Of a DNA stretch of 64,000 bases, positions 46,126-55,413 are shown in pieces. Position 1 is the first letter of the stretch, and every line of letters starts with the position of its first letter. The translations under genes and the position numbers were made by a program. Source of the stretch: Chryseobacterium lactis. Its GTDB lineage: Bacteria > Bacteroidota > Bacteroidia > Flavobacteriales > Weeksellaceae. Location of the stretch: positions 4,402,001 through 4,466,000 of the forward strand of contig NZ_CP033924.1 in NCBI RefSeq assembly GCF_003815875.1. The letters run 5' to 3'. The notes under the pieces are model-generated. The model was not told the DNA's origin, did no database searches, and saw nothing but the letters and a program-made list of their open reading frames with translations.

Positions 46126-47040
46126 ATGAAAAACACTAATTATTCGATCCTCGCTTTAGCTGCAATGGGTCAGAAAATTCTAACAATTAATCCGGAAACC
46201 GGTTCTTCAGAATTACTTATTAAAACTCCTGGAAAATCTCCTGATGGTATCGTTGTTGACAATGTCCGTGGACATATTTATGTTACCAATATGGGAATTC
46301 CTACAGGAGGAGAAACTCTTCGCAATAATGACGGCTCAATTGAGCGGATAGATCTGGACGGTTCTAATCATACTATAATCATCCCTGTTGGAAGTACCGT
46401 TACACCTAAACAACTTACGCTTGACCGTAAAAATGACCGCATTTACTGGTGTGACCGTGAAGGTATGCGGGTGATGAGTGCCAAATTAGATGGCAGTGAT
46501 ATCAAAACTCTTGTAGAAAGAGGAAAAGGAGAAGAACAAATGAAAGATGAAAACAGGCATTGCGTAGGAATAGCAGTTGATCCTGATGCCGGATATTTTT
46601 ACTGGACACAAAAAGGACCTGCAAAAGGAGGAAACGGACGTATCTACAGAGCAAAAATCGAAATGCCTGCCGGTGAATCTGCTGATAACCGCAGTGATAT
46701 CGAATTACTTTACGAACATCTTCCTGAGTGTATCGATCTGGAGCTGGACCAGGTAAACGGATATTTATACTGGACAGACAGAGGATTGGAATCTTTAGGA
46801 GGAAACACTTTAAACCGTGCAAAACTGGAAAATATCGGTAAAAGTAAAATCGAAATTATTGGTGCAGGCCACCAGGAAGCCATTGGATTAGCTTTGGCAC
46901 CAGATCATCAGTCCGTATTTACCGGTGACTTAGGAGGTCACATAAGACAATTCGATGTTAAAACAGGAAAACAGAAAATGATTTTTGAAGGAGGTAAAGA
47001 ACTGTTGCTGACAGGTATTACTCTCGTAAAAAATCAATAG
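46126..47040 (+). CDS. YWTD/SMP-30-like beta-propeller protein
   Basis: 304 residues from ATG 46126; the longer frame would overlap the NDH-2 gene. Repeats of the form NDRIYWCDREGMRVMSAKLD, AGYFYWTQKGPAK and NGYLYWTDRGLES are LDL-receptor class B (YWTD) propeller blades. No signal peptide is evident, so it seems cytosolic. Function unknown. 40 bp after NDH-2, probably co-transcribed. Confidence 0.78.
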   Translation: MKNTNYSILALAAMGQKILTINPETGSSELLIKTPGKSPDGIVVDNVRGHIYVTNMGIPTGGETLRNNDGSIERIDLDGSNHTIIIPVGSTVTPKQLTLDRKNDRIYWCDREGMRVMSAKLDGSDIKTLVERGKGEEQMKDENRHCVGIAVDPDAGYFYWTQKGPAKGGNGRIYRAKIEMPAGESADNRSDIELLYEHLPECIDLELDQVNGYLYWTDRGLESLGGNTLNRAKLENIGKSKIEIIGAGHQEAIGLALAPDHQSVFTGDLGGHIRQFDVKTGKQKMIFEGGKELLLTGITLVKNQ

Positions 47041-47052
47041 ATCAATACTTAT

Positions 47053-47151
47053 AGTACGGCTTCTTTTTACATTTTCATTTTACACCTTAAAAACACACTT
47101 CAAATATATAATATATCCAAAAAAATTACTACAGGTAAACAGAGCCGTACT
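47053..47151. repeat. Long hairpin between propeller and OmpW genes
   Basis: AGTACGGCT (47053-47061) and AGCCGTACT (47143-47151) enclose about 80 AT-rich bases with further TTTAC/GTAAA pairing. The CAGAGCCGTA in the right arm also opens the element at 54770. Confidence 0.6.
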
Positions 47152-47195
47152 TTAATAACCTTTGATCATTTTAAACACAATAAAAAAACACCAAT

Positions 47196-47930
47196 ATGAA
47201 AGATTATCGTTTCATAAGGAGATTAATATTATCATTAATTACTTTATGGGCTTTCAACATCCATGCACAAAAGGCAAAAGAATTTTATGTCACTACCGGA
47301 TGGTTGTACCTCGCGCCTCAATCTAAAAGTTCAACATTGCGTATGGTAGAAATGGGGTCAACTCCCATGGATGCTGAAGTTCCACATACTGCAGTCAGGC
47401 TTGGTAAATCCAATACAGTAGGATTTTCCGGAGGTTATTTTTTCACCGATCATTGGGCTGTAGAATTTACGGCCGGGATCCCGCCAAAATTCGATATAAA
47501 AGGATGGGATGTTCTTGCACCTCTGGGAAACATTGCCAGAACTACAGCATGGACTCCCATATTACAGGTAAAGTATCGCCAACCTATTCTCCCCAAATTA
47601 AATGCTTCACTTTCTGCCGGTGCCACCTACTGCTGGTTTACAGATAGCAAGATTACGAACGATCAACTCAATCAAATGTTGGGAGGTCCTACGAGTTTAA
47701 AAATCAATGGAGCTTTCAGACCAGTATTTACCGGCGGAGTGACCTATGCTATCACCAATCATTGGTTTGTGGGAGGAAATTTTTCAGTAATACCGTTAAA
47801 AGTTAAAGCTACTCTTGTCACCCAGAATCAAAGCACCAACCAGGACGATAGATATAAGATTGATGTAACCCTGAATCCAATAATGACCTATGCGAATGTA
47901 GGATATGTTTTTGGAAAACGTAAAAAATAA
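47196..47930 (+). CDS. OmpW family outer membrane protein
   Basis: 244 residues with signal peptide ending HAQ. The beta-barrel pattern EFYVTTGWLYLAPQSKSST, GYFFTDHWAVEFTAGIPPKF, TPILQVKYR and VGGNFSVIPLKVKATL matches OmpW, an eight-stranded barrel linked with passage of small hydrophobic molecules and with oxidative stress. Sits between the propeller and cydA genes. Confidence 0.88.
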   Translation: MKDYRFIRRLILSLITLWAFNIHAQKAKEFYVTTGWLYLAPQSKSSTLRMVEMGSTPMDAEVPHTAVRLGKSNTVGFSGGYFFTDHWAVEFTAGIPPKFDIKGWDVLAPLGNIARTTAWTPILQVKYRQPILPKLNASLSAGATYCWFTDSKITNDQLNQMLGGPTSLKINGAFRPVFTGGVTYAITNHWFVGGNFSVIPLKVKATLVTQNQSTNQDDRYKIDVTLNPIMTYANVGYVFGKRKK

Positions 47931-47967
47931 CACCCGATTTATTAATCACTAAATACTTCTAAGGCTT

Positions 47968-49299
47968 ATGGATGATTTAATGGCTGCCCGCTCGCAGATG
48001 GCATTTACGCTGGGATTTCATATAATTTTTTCTTGTATCGCAATGGTAATGCCTTTCTTTATGGCAATATCTCATTTCAGATATTTAAAAACAGGAAATG
48101 TCATTTATAAAAATATTACACGGGCGTGGGCAAGAGGCGTTGCCATTTTGTTCATCACCGGTGCTGTATCCGGGACCGTGCTGTCTTTTGAATTAGGATT
48201 GTTGTGGCCAAAGTTCATGAAGCACGCCGGTCCTATTTTCGGAATGCCGTTTTCGATGGAAGGTACCTTTTTCTTTATAGAAGCTATTGCTCTCGGGTTT
48301 TATTTATATGGAGAAAAAGTTTTCAATAAATGGTTCCATTGGTTCACAGGTGTAGTCGTTGGGGTAAGTGGCGTGGCCTCGGGAGTTCTTGTAGTCGCCG
48401 CCAATGCCTGGATGAATAGTCCTGAAGGTTTTGATTATATCAATGGTCAATATCTGAATATAGATCCTGTAGCTGCAATGTTCAACAAAGCATGGCCTCT
48501 TCAAGCTTTACATATGGTACTTGCTGCCGTTTGTTCCACCGGGTTTGCCGTAGCAGGAGTACATGCCTTGATGATTTTAAAAAGGAAAAACATAGAATTT
48601 CATACAAAAGCATTCCGTATTGCAGCCATCTTTGCTTCAATTGCCGCATTATTACAACCTTTAAGTGGTGATTTGTCTGCAAAAGATGTTGCCAGACGAC
48701 AACCTGCTAAACTAGCTGCAATGGAAGCTCATTTTAAAACAGAAACTAATGTCCCTTTAATTGTTGGGGGGATTCCGGATGAAAAAACTGAAACCGTAAA
48801 ATATGCGATTAAAATTCCTAACGGACTCAGCTTTCTTGCCTTTTCAGATTTTAATGCTAAAGTGACAGGCTTAGACGCTTTTCCCAAAGATGAACGCCCT
48901 CCGGTTATAGTGACCCATTTTGCATTTCAGATCATGGTGGGGTTAGGAACATTTATGATGTTTATTGCAGTTCTCTATTTATTTGCCAATTGGTGGAAAA
49001 AGATATGGTTAACAAAAAAATGGCTGTTACGCCTATTTGTCATTGCAATCCCTGCAGGATTTATCGCTTTGGAAGCGGGCTGGACAGTCACAGAAGTTGG
49101 GAGACAACCATGGATTATGTACGGAATTATGAAAACAAAAGACGCCGTGAATCCTATTCCGGGACTCGTTTATTCCTTCTACCTATTTTCCGGGATCTAT
49201 ATTCTCTTAGGAATTACCGTGGCCTATTTACTGTATCGTCAGGTAAAAATGGTAGACAAGCTTTATGATATTGGGAGTGCAGAAGTAGACGCCCACTGA
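47968..49299 (+). CDS. cydA: Cytochrome bd ubiquinol oxidase subunit I
   Basis: 443 residues, short-Q-loop CydA. Conserved heme ligands: His in FTLGFHIIFSC, His in QALHMVLAAV and the Met region; GRQPWIMYGIMKT is diagnostic. It oxidises quinol and reduces O2 to water without pumping, working in the inner membrane with CydB. With NDH-2 upstream it forms a complete low-coupling respiratory chain. Close to the cyanide-insensitive (CioA) subgroup in length. Confidence 0.95.
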   Translation: MDDLMAARSQMAFTLGFHIIFSCIAMVMPFFMAISHFRYLKTGNVIYKNITRAWARGVAILFITGAVSGTVLSFELGLLWPKFMKHAGPIFGMPFSMEGTFFFIEAIALGFYLYGEKVFNKWFHWFTGVVVGVSGVASGVLVVAANAWMNSPEGFDYINGQYLNIDPVAAMFNKAWPLQALHMVLAAVCSTGFAVAGVHALMILKRKNIEFHTKAFRIAAIFASIAALLQPLSGDLSAKDVARRQPAKLAAMEAHFKTETNVPLIVGGIPDEKTETVKYAIKIPNGLSFLAFSDFNAKVTGLDAFPKDERPPVIVTHFAFQIMVGLGTFMMFIAVLYLFANWWKKIWLTKKWLLRLFVIAIPAGFIALEAGWTVTEVGRQPWIMYGIMKTKDAVNPIPGLVYSFYLFSGIYILLGITVAYLLYRQVKMVDKLYDIGSAEVDAH

Positions 49300-49337
49300 C
49301 AAAAATTCATTTATTAAACTTTTAAACTAAAAAACAC

Positions 49338-50345
49338 ATGTTCTATATAGTATTAGCATTTCTATGGATTAGCACCCTTTTATACGTAATTATGGGAGGA
49401 GCAGACTTCGGCGCGGGAATCGTGGAGTTTTTCTCCAGAAAAAGAGCTAAAGGCCGCGTCGGCAAAATTATGTATCATGCAATGGGACCCATCTGGGAGG
49501 CCAATCATATGTGGCTGATCCTTATTATAGTGATCTTATTTGTAGGGTTTCCGGATATATACACCACTGCTGCTACTTATCTCTACATCCCATTAATTAT
49601 TTTGTTATTGGGAATCGTTGCAAGAGGTACTGCGTTTGGTTTCAGACATTATGATGCCATACAGGATAATATGCAAAAATTATATACGAAAGTGTATGTA
49701 TATTCCTGTCTTATAGCTCCTTTATTTTTAGGAATCATTGCCGGATCTATTGTATCAGGAAAGATTGATACCCAAACCAATAATTTTATGGACGCCTATG
49801 TATATTCATGGTTAGGGCTCTTTCCTATTCTAACGGGTGTTTATACCATTGCTATATTTGGGTTTATTGCTTCAATTTTTATTATAAAAGAGACAGGAAA
49901 TAATAAAGAAGAGAAAAACTATGCAATCTTTAAAGCAAAACAAATGAGTATTGTATGTGTGGTATTGGCTGTCTGTACGTACATTGCAGCTTACAGAAAT
50001 AACATTCCACTTGCGGAATGGCTTTTGGGTAACCCTGTAAGCTTAACATGTATTATGCTCTGTTCATTATCTTTCATCTGGATGTGGTATCTGCTGTTGA
50101 AAAAAGACACTTATTTTTTAAGAATTATTGCAGGCAGCCAAATCACATTATTATTTACCGCAATTACATACAGCTTGTATCCGACCTTAGTAAGAATCAA
50201 AGGAAGTAAAGGATTATCATTGTTAACAAATAATAATGATCAATCTGTAAATTATCTGGGGGCAGCACTTCTTTTAGGGAGTATTTTTATAATGCCTTCT
50301 TTTATTTATTTAGTATATGGATTCAGTAAAAAGAAATTTTGGTAA
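49338..50345 (+). CDS. cydB: Cytochrome bd ubiquinol oxidase subunit II
   Basis: 335 residues, about eight helices. GGADFGAGIVEFF, GPIWEANHMWLILIIVILFV and RGTAFGFRHYD are typical CydB motifs. 38 bp after cydA in the same operon; a hairpin near 50542-50572 may end the transcript. Confidence 0.95.
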   Translation: MFYIVLAFLWISTLLYVIMGGADFGAGIVEFFSRKRAKGRVGKIMYHAMGPIWEANHMWLILIIVILFVGFPDIYTTAATYLYIPLIILLLGIVARGTAFGFRHYDAIQDNMQKLYTKVYVYSCLIAPLFLGIIAGSIVSGKIDTQTNNFMDAYVYSWLGLFPILTGVYTIAIFGFIASIFIIKETGNNKEEKNYAIFKAKQMSIVCVVLAVCTYIAAYRNNIPLAEWLLGNPVSLTCIMLCSLSFIWMWYLLLKKDTYFLRIIAGSQITLLFTAITYSLYPTLVRIKGSKGLSLLTNNNDQSVNYLGAALLLGSIFIMPSFIYLVYGFSKKKFW

Positions 50346-51014
50346 AAAAAATTACTAATATTTAAGTCTGAATGAGTATAAAATATAACAACTTTATTCT
50401 TTAGTGGACTTCACATTCTATACAAATGAATGCCAAAATACCCCTACACATATACTACATGCTTTTTTATCCTAATATTATTACCTCTAAGAACCTAAAG
50501 ATTATAGAATACTCTTTACTTTTGCACCTATCGGAATAAAGGAGGTATGACATACATCCTACCTCTATTTTTTGACGGCCTACAATCACAAAACGAAGCT
50601 TATTAAAAGCCTCTGCCATCAATATACCTATTTCAATATGTTGAATATTTTATGTCTGCATGATTAGATTTTAATCATTCGATTTTCCGGGAGATAATAA
50701 CTCAGGTTGAAATATAATGTTTTATATATTTCAATCCCTACCTAATCAGCAATTCAATTGACTAAAGGTAGGAAAAGAATTAAGCAATCAGGAATGAGCT
50801 TTCAATTAATAATCTGATTTCATTGATAATACAGTTTAAGTTATAAAAAACTGTCAATGAATACAATACAGCTATTTTTTTAATCATCATTCCTCAGATA
50901 CTCTCAAAAATACAGTAGTCAGATTTTGAAATACTGCTTCTTTTTATAACGATACTATTTCATATACCCGATATCAATCAGGTTAAAACTGACCACGAAA
51001 CAAATTCAACACGT
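50346..51014. other. Gap with several hairpins before the AraC gene
   Basis: No gene seen. GAGGTA/TACCTC (50542-50565) followed by a T run is the likely cyd terminator. TTGAAATATA/TATATTTCAA (50707-50734) and CCTACCT/AGGTAGG (50737-50772) are further inverted repeats. GATACTATTTCAT (50951-50963) recurs at 52141. These may be control sites of the AraC gene. Confidence 0.55.
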
Positions 51015-51953
51015 ATGATCAATATTTCCAAATACATGGAACGAAACAAACAAATTCCGATATTTAAATTATCTGAGATGGTAAAAGATATTGATGATTA
51101 TAACTGGAGTTTTGAAGACTATTATATTTCTTCTGACAATGTAACATATGATCCCATAGATAAAACCATATTCAGACCAGACTTTTATGCATTGATTTTA
51201 GGAACTGACGGATGGATGGATATCAGGGTAAATGATGAAATCGTCAGAATTGATAAAAATATCTTTCTGGCCGTAGGGCCTGATCATGTTCTTCAAAGAG
51301 TAGCACAAAGTGAGGATTGTAAAACAAGAACAATTTTATTTACTAAAGACTTTTTGGTCAACAGCTCAAATAATTATTTTTTTTTAGAATCATTCAATCA
51401 CTTTTCCATTCATTTCCAAAATTATGTTACCCTGAATGAGGAAGATATGGATAAAATCATGGATCTCTATACTTCACTTTTAACCAGACGGGATAGAGTA
51501 AATTCTAATTTGCATATTGAAGTCATCAGAAACCTGATTATTTCTTATGTTTTTGAATCTGCCATTATTTTTTATAAAGAATTAAGGATTGACGCGCTTC
51601 AGGTTCATACACGCAGTGTCGTTTTTACAGAAAACTTCAAAAAAATGGTTTTCGAAAATTGTCTGAGAGAGAAAAATCTCCAGTTTTATGCGGATTCTCT
51701 TTTTGTTTCCCCGAAACATCTTATCAAAATTATTAAAACAACAACAGGAAAAGCTCCAGGCCACTTTATCAATGATGCCATTGCTTCTATTGCAAAAGTA
51801 CAGCTCAAAAAGAATAAATTGTCTATCAGTGAAATCGCAAACTCCTTCCCTTTCGCCGATTTGCAATCTTTTAGTAAGTTTTTTAAAAGACAGGTAGGGA
51901 TTTCTCCGTTACAATACAGGTACAAACTAGGTCTCAAAAATATTCTGGACTAA
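51015..51953 (+). CDS. AraC family transcriptional regulator, likely cluster regulator
   Basis: 312 residues. Sensor N-terminus with a cupin-like pattern (FYALILGTDGWMDIRVNDEI), then the C-terminal HTH pair (LQFYADSLFVSPKHLIKIIK; ISEIANSFPFADLQSFSKFF; ending VGISPLQYR). More distant from the two other AraC proteins in the window. It lies between the NDH-2/cyd operon and the dehydrogenase/CoA-transferase genes, both of which carry the same upstream box, so it is the natural candidate to bind it. Confidence 0.87.
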   Translation: MINISKYMERNKQIPIFKLSEMVKDIDDYNWSFEDYYISSDNVTYDPIDKTIFRPDFYALILGTDGWMDIRVNDEIVRIDKNIFLAVGPDHVLQRVAQSEDCKTRTILFTKDFLVNSSNNYFFLESFNHFSIHFQNYVTLNEEDMDKIMDLYTSLLTRRDRVNSNLHIEVIRNLIISYVFESAIIFYKELRIDALQVHTRSVVFTENFKKMVFENCLREKNLQFYADSLFVSPKHLIKIIKTTTGKAPGHFINDAIASIAKVQLKKNKLSISEIANSFPFADLQSFSKFFKRQVGISPLQYRYKLGLKNILD

Positions 51954-52006
51954 TTTCAATTAAAAAACAATCATTAATTCACCAAAAAGAGAAGATGGAA
52001 CAATAA

Positions 52007-52054
52007 AATGAGAAATTAAGATAATAAGAAATTTTCCAATCCAACATAAATTTG
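52007..52054 (+). promoter_or_regulatory. Promoter with shared 20-bp box, copy 3
   Basis: Box AATGAGAAATTAAGATAATA (52007-52026), 20 bp, then TAAATTTG (52047-52054). Start about 115 bp before the dehydrogenase ATG. Confidence 0.7.
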
Positions 52055-52174
52055 TATAAACACTGATAAACAAAGCATTATATCATTTTTCTCTCTCAGT
52101 ATTTCAGGTGATCATCATTGAGATCATCTTCTAAATAACAGATACTATTTCATTAACAATCTAAATACAAAAAA

Positions 52175-53143
52175 ATGAAAAAACAACCTCAAAAATTGAA
52201 TTTAAAAGGTAAAAAAATCACCGTAATCGGAGGTGGCTTAATCGGGGCTTCATGGGCTTCGCTATTTCTAACACAAGGAATGAACGTTGCAATTAGCGAC
52301 CCAAAACCGGATATTCAGGAATATTTTTATGGTAAACTCGATAGCAATATTGCAGATCTGAAAAAGCTTGGATATAAAATTGATCCGAATTATAAAAGTC
52401 ATTTAAGTTTTGAAACTGATACCGCAACAGCTGTAAAAGGAGCTGATTATATCCAGGAAAACGGGCCGGAAAACGCAGCCTTCAAACAAGACTTATGGCA
52501 ACTGATTGAAGCCAATGCCCCGGAACATGCACTATTCTTATCTTCCAGTTCAGGAATAACGGTTTCTCAACAGGCCACAAAAATGAAGAACCCTTCCCGT
52601 TTATTGATCGGACACCCATTCAACCCTCCTCATTTGATTCCTCTGGTTGAAATATTAATTGGCAAGGAAACAGCAGATTCACAGAAACTTATTGATGCTG
52701 CTATGGATTTCTATCATTCTTTGGGCAAAGTTCCTGTTTTACTGCATAAAGAAACTCCCGGTTTTGTAGCCAACAGATTACAGGCCGCGATTTTCAGAGA
52801 ATGTGTATCCTTAGTTTCAGCTGGTGTTGTGAATGTAAAAGAACTGGATGATATTATGACGGCATCATTAGGAATTCGATGGGCAGTTGGAGGACCATTC
52901 GTATCATTCCATTTGGGTGGCGGTGATGGTGGTTTCCCATTCTTCCTGCATCATTTAGGTCCTGGTATGGAAGGTATCTGGAAAGATGAAATTTCCAAAC
53001 CGGTTTCTTATGATGAAAAAACAACTCAGCTTTTAGATCAACAGGTAAAAGAACATTACGGTAATAAAACCATTGCCCAATTGTCCGAAGAACGTGATGA
53101 GTATCAAATTGCCTTGATGAATACATTCTCCAAAATGAAATAA
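52175..53143 (+). CDS. 3-hydroxyacyl-CoA dehydrogenase family, L-carnitine dehydrogenase-like
   Basis: 322 residues. NAD-binding ITVIGGGLIGASWASLF near residue 15; ENGPENAAFKQDLW and the catalytic HPFNPPHLIPLVE with the conserved His and Asn; C-terminal helical domain PGFVANRLQAAIFRE. Length and motifs fit single-domain L-carnitine/L-gulonate dehydrogenases that act on free 3-hydroxy acids. Next gene is a CoA transferase, which could activate the 3-oxo product; the pathway is inferred. Confidence 0.8.
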   Translation: MKKQPQKLNLKGKKITVIGGGLIGASWASLFLTQGMNVAISDPKPDIQEYFYGKLDSNIADLKKLGYKIDPNYKSHLSFETDTATAVKGADYIQENGPENAAFKQDLWQLIEANAPEHALFLSSSSGITVSQQATKMKNPSRLLIGHPFNPPHLIPLVEILIGKETADSQKLIDAAMDFYHSLGKVPVLLHKETPGFVANRLQAAIFRECVSLVSAGVVNVKELDDIMTASLGIRWAVGGPFVSFHLGGGDGGFPFFLHHLGPGMEGIWKDEISKPVSYDEKTTQLLDQQVKEHYGNKTIAQLSEERDEYQIALMNTFSKMK

Positions 53144-53193
53144 GATCCTTTCGTTTCACCAATACAATAATTAATATTTAAACTAAAAATAAG

Positions 53194-54696
53194 ATGGATT
53201 TACAAAAAACAATTCAGCACAATTACGATAATAGATTAAAAACGGATGATTTTGATCTTCATGCAGAAACCGAAAGTATTTTAAATCTTGTTGGCGCTTC
53301 ATTAAAGGATTTTGGAGGAAAACTTACCTTTTATGGTAAAGATCCTATTGTGCCAAGTGTAATTCGCTATGGTGCCCAATCTGCCATTGCACTGGCAGCA
53401 AAATCAGCTCAAATTGCCGATATATGGAGACTTAAAACCGGTGAAATTCAGGATATTCATATTGACCTTAGAAAGTCATTAAGAAGATTTGCCAGCTTTT
53501 TTGAAGGAACACTTGAACAGGTTAACGGCAAACCGGGAAATATCAGTTCTGAAGCAGGTTCAGGAGTAACACCGGATCATTTTTATGAAACAAAAGATGG
53601 AAAGTGGGTACAATTTAGCTGTCCTTATCCGGTTATCAGAGGTAAAGCTTTAAGCATATTAAATTGCCCTCCTGATCAGGAAAGTGTGGCAAAAGCAACC
53701 AAAGAATGGAACGCCATTGATCTTGAAAACGCAGGGGCAAAAGCACATCTTCCGATCTATATGATGAGGTCGCCGATTGAGTTTATGCAAACTGAACTGT
53801 TTAAGGATGTTCTTGAAAATCTACCGCTGATCAAGATTGAAAAAATTGCAGATTCCGCCCCTGTTCCATTTGCTGCAGGAGGAGATGTTTTAAGCGGAAT
53901 CAAAGCATTAGGAATGGGACATGTCATCGCGGGAAGCGGTATAGGCAGAGCTTTGGCCCTACACGGCGCAGATGTTCTGAATGTTTGGCGAAGCGGCGAC
54001 TATGAGCACTCTATTTTCCATTTTACATCCAATGTCGGAATGCGGTCAACCTGCCTTGATTTTGATAAAAACGAAGATGATGAGAAGAAATTTATGGAGC
54101 TTCTATCTACAGCGGATGTCTTTTTCTCTAACAGAAGAAATGGTTTCTTAAACAATAAAGGATTAAATGTAGATGAATTATGTAAAAAACATCCTGGTCT
54201 TATTACAGCAACAGTCTATTTTGGAGCTGAGGACGGTGCATGGAGCGATAGAACCGGGTTTGATGTTTCTGCCGGAACTTTCGGAGGTTCTTACTGGCTA
54301 GAAAGTCTGGGAGGGACTTATAAGAAAACCGATGTGCCTCACCCTACTCCACAAATTGGTGTTATTAATGATTATATAGCAGCATGGTTGGGCGAAGTAG
54401 GTGTTTTACAGGCATTGAAGCGTCGTGCTACAGAAGGTGGTTCTTATAAAGTAAGCGTTTCTCTGAGCAGAACGGTTGCCTGGCAATTGGCTTTAGGTAT
54501 TTTCGATCAGAAATATGCTTATGACAAAGCCAATTCAGATAATGAACATGCATATATCCTACCCGATTTTATAGAAGAACAAACACCGATGGGATTCTAT
54601 AAAGGAGTTTCAGAACAGGTTGAAATGACCAGAACACCTGGAAAATACAAATATGTATTAGAGCCGTTAAAATCGTCTCAACCCATCTGGGAATAG
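53194..54696 (+). CDS. Family III (CaiB/BaiF) CoA transferase
   Basis: 500 residues, longer than the usual 400, with an extra N-terminal part. GIGRALALHGADVLNVWRSG is the CoA-binding motif, and SDRTGFDVSAGTFGG carries the region of the catalytic Asp. Family III enzymes move CoA between carboxylic acids, as CaiB does for carnitine. It follows the dehydrogenase by 50 bp, so the two form an operon for a hydroxy- or oxo-acid. Confidence 0.85.
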   Translation: MDLQKTIQHNYDNRLKTDDFDLHAETESILNLVGASLKDFGGKLTFYGKDPIVPSVIRYGAQSAIALAAKSAQIADIWRLKTGEIQDIHIDLRKSLRRFASFFEGTLEQVNGKPGNISSEAGSGVTPDHFYETKDGKWVQFSCPYPVIRGKALSILNCPPDQESVAKATKEWNAIDLENAGAKAHLPIYMMRSPIEFMQTELFKDVLENLPLIKIEKIADSAPVPFAAGGDVLSGIKALGMGHVIAGSGIGRALALHGADVLNVWRSGDYEHSIFHFTSNVGMRSTCLDFDKNEDDEKKFMELLSTADVFFSNRRNGFLNNKGLNVDELCKKHPGLITATVYFGAEDGAWSDRTGFDVSAGTFGGSYWLESLGGTYKKTDVPHPTPQIGVINDYIAAWLGEVGVLQALKRRATEGGSYKVSVSLSRTVAWQLALGIFDQKYAYDKANSDNEHAYILPDFIEEQTPMGFYKGVSEQVEMTRTPGKYKYVLEPLKSSQPIWE

Positions 54697-54769
54697 CTAA
54701 CTAAATCTTGTATTCACTATAAATAACCTTTTGAAATTGCCCCGTAAGGCTTAATTCAAAAAAATATTG

Positions 54770-54939
54770 CAGAGCCGTATCAATAGATAACTTGTTGTAC
54801 ATTTTCTTTCAGTTTAGTAATAATAGATATCAATCCAAACTCATCTCTATTTAGACACCGGGAATTTATACATATGGACATAATAAAAAAATACCCGTGC
54901 TTTTTTTTCATAATTTATAAAAATGTGCAACCGGCTCTG
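54770..54939. repeat. Long stem-loop element A
   Basis: CAGAGCCG (54770-54777) / CGGCTCTG (54932-54939) and GTTGTACATTTT (54794-54805) / AAAATGTGCAAC (54920-54931) pair over about 170 bp. Inside lies a second stem near a run of T. Clearly related to element B. Confidence 0.7.
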
Positions 54940-55022
54940 TAATATTTAAAATCAAAAATAATTAATGTAAAAACCTTTATCTTTTTCTACAATATCAATA
55001 ATTCAGTAACCTGAAAATACTA

Positions 55023-55205
55023 CAGAACCCTATATTGACAGATGGTTTTGGTAAAGCGTCAATATAAGCCCGTTGTGCATCTTCCATTTAAGTTTAGCAA
55101 TATTTCATAACTCTATCCGGCTCATCTTAATAACGGAATTTTTGCATCTGACACCCATATAAATATCCGTTCCTTTTTCACCTGGAAGATGTACAACAGG
55201 TTCTG
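55023..55205. repeat. Long stem-loop element B
   Basis: CAGAACC (55023-55029) / GGTTCTG (55199-55205), TATTGAC/GTCAATA (55033-55064) and GTTGTGCATCTTCCA (55072-55086) / TGGAAGATGTACAAC (55183-55197), plus inner AACGGA/TCCGTT before a T run. Same order of parts as element A. Confidence 0.75.
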
Positions 55206-55251
55206 TTACTATACATTCTAAAAATTAATCCAAATCCAAATAATTAATCCT

Positions 55252-55374
55252 ATGACACCCAATTACAGCTATTTGAATACGTTCAATACCAGAAACAGAT
55301 TTAAAGTGATGAGGGAATTTTTATCCCTGATGGTCACTTTTACAAAATATCTAAGAATATCAATTTTACGCTAA
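55252..55374 (+). CDS. Possible 40-residue peptide before ppk
   Basis: ATG 55252 to TAA 55372-55374: Arg/Phe-rich peptide starting MTPNYSYLNTFNTRNRF. It contains an AGGGA/TCCCT hairpin at about 55311-55331. No family recognised; it might be a leader peptide for the following gene or chance. Confidence 0.25.
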   Translation: MTPNYSYLNTFNTRNRFKVMREFLSLMVTFTKYLRISILR

Positions 55375-55413
55375 TCTCCACTTTGTATTAATATCTGATT
55401 AAATACCGGATAC

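Noticed and set aside
50792..50811. Fourth copy of the AraC-type box upstream of the regulator gene
   Set aside because: AATGAGCTTTC resembles the first half, but the second half is poor and no TAnnTTTG follows at 20 bp.
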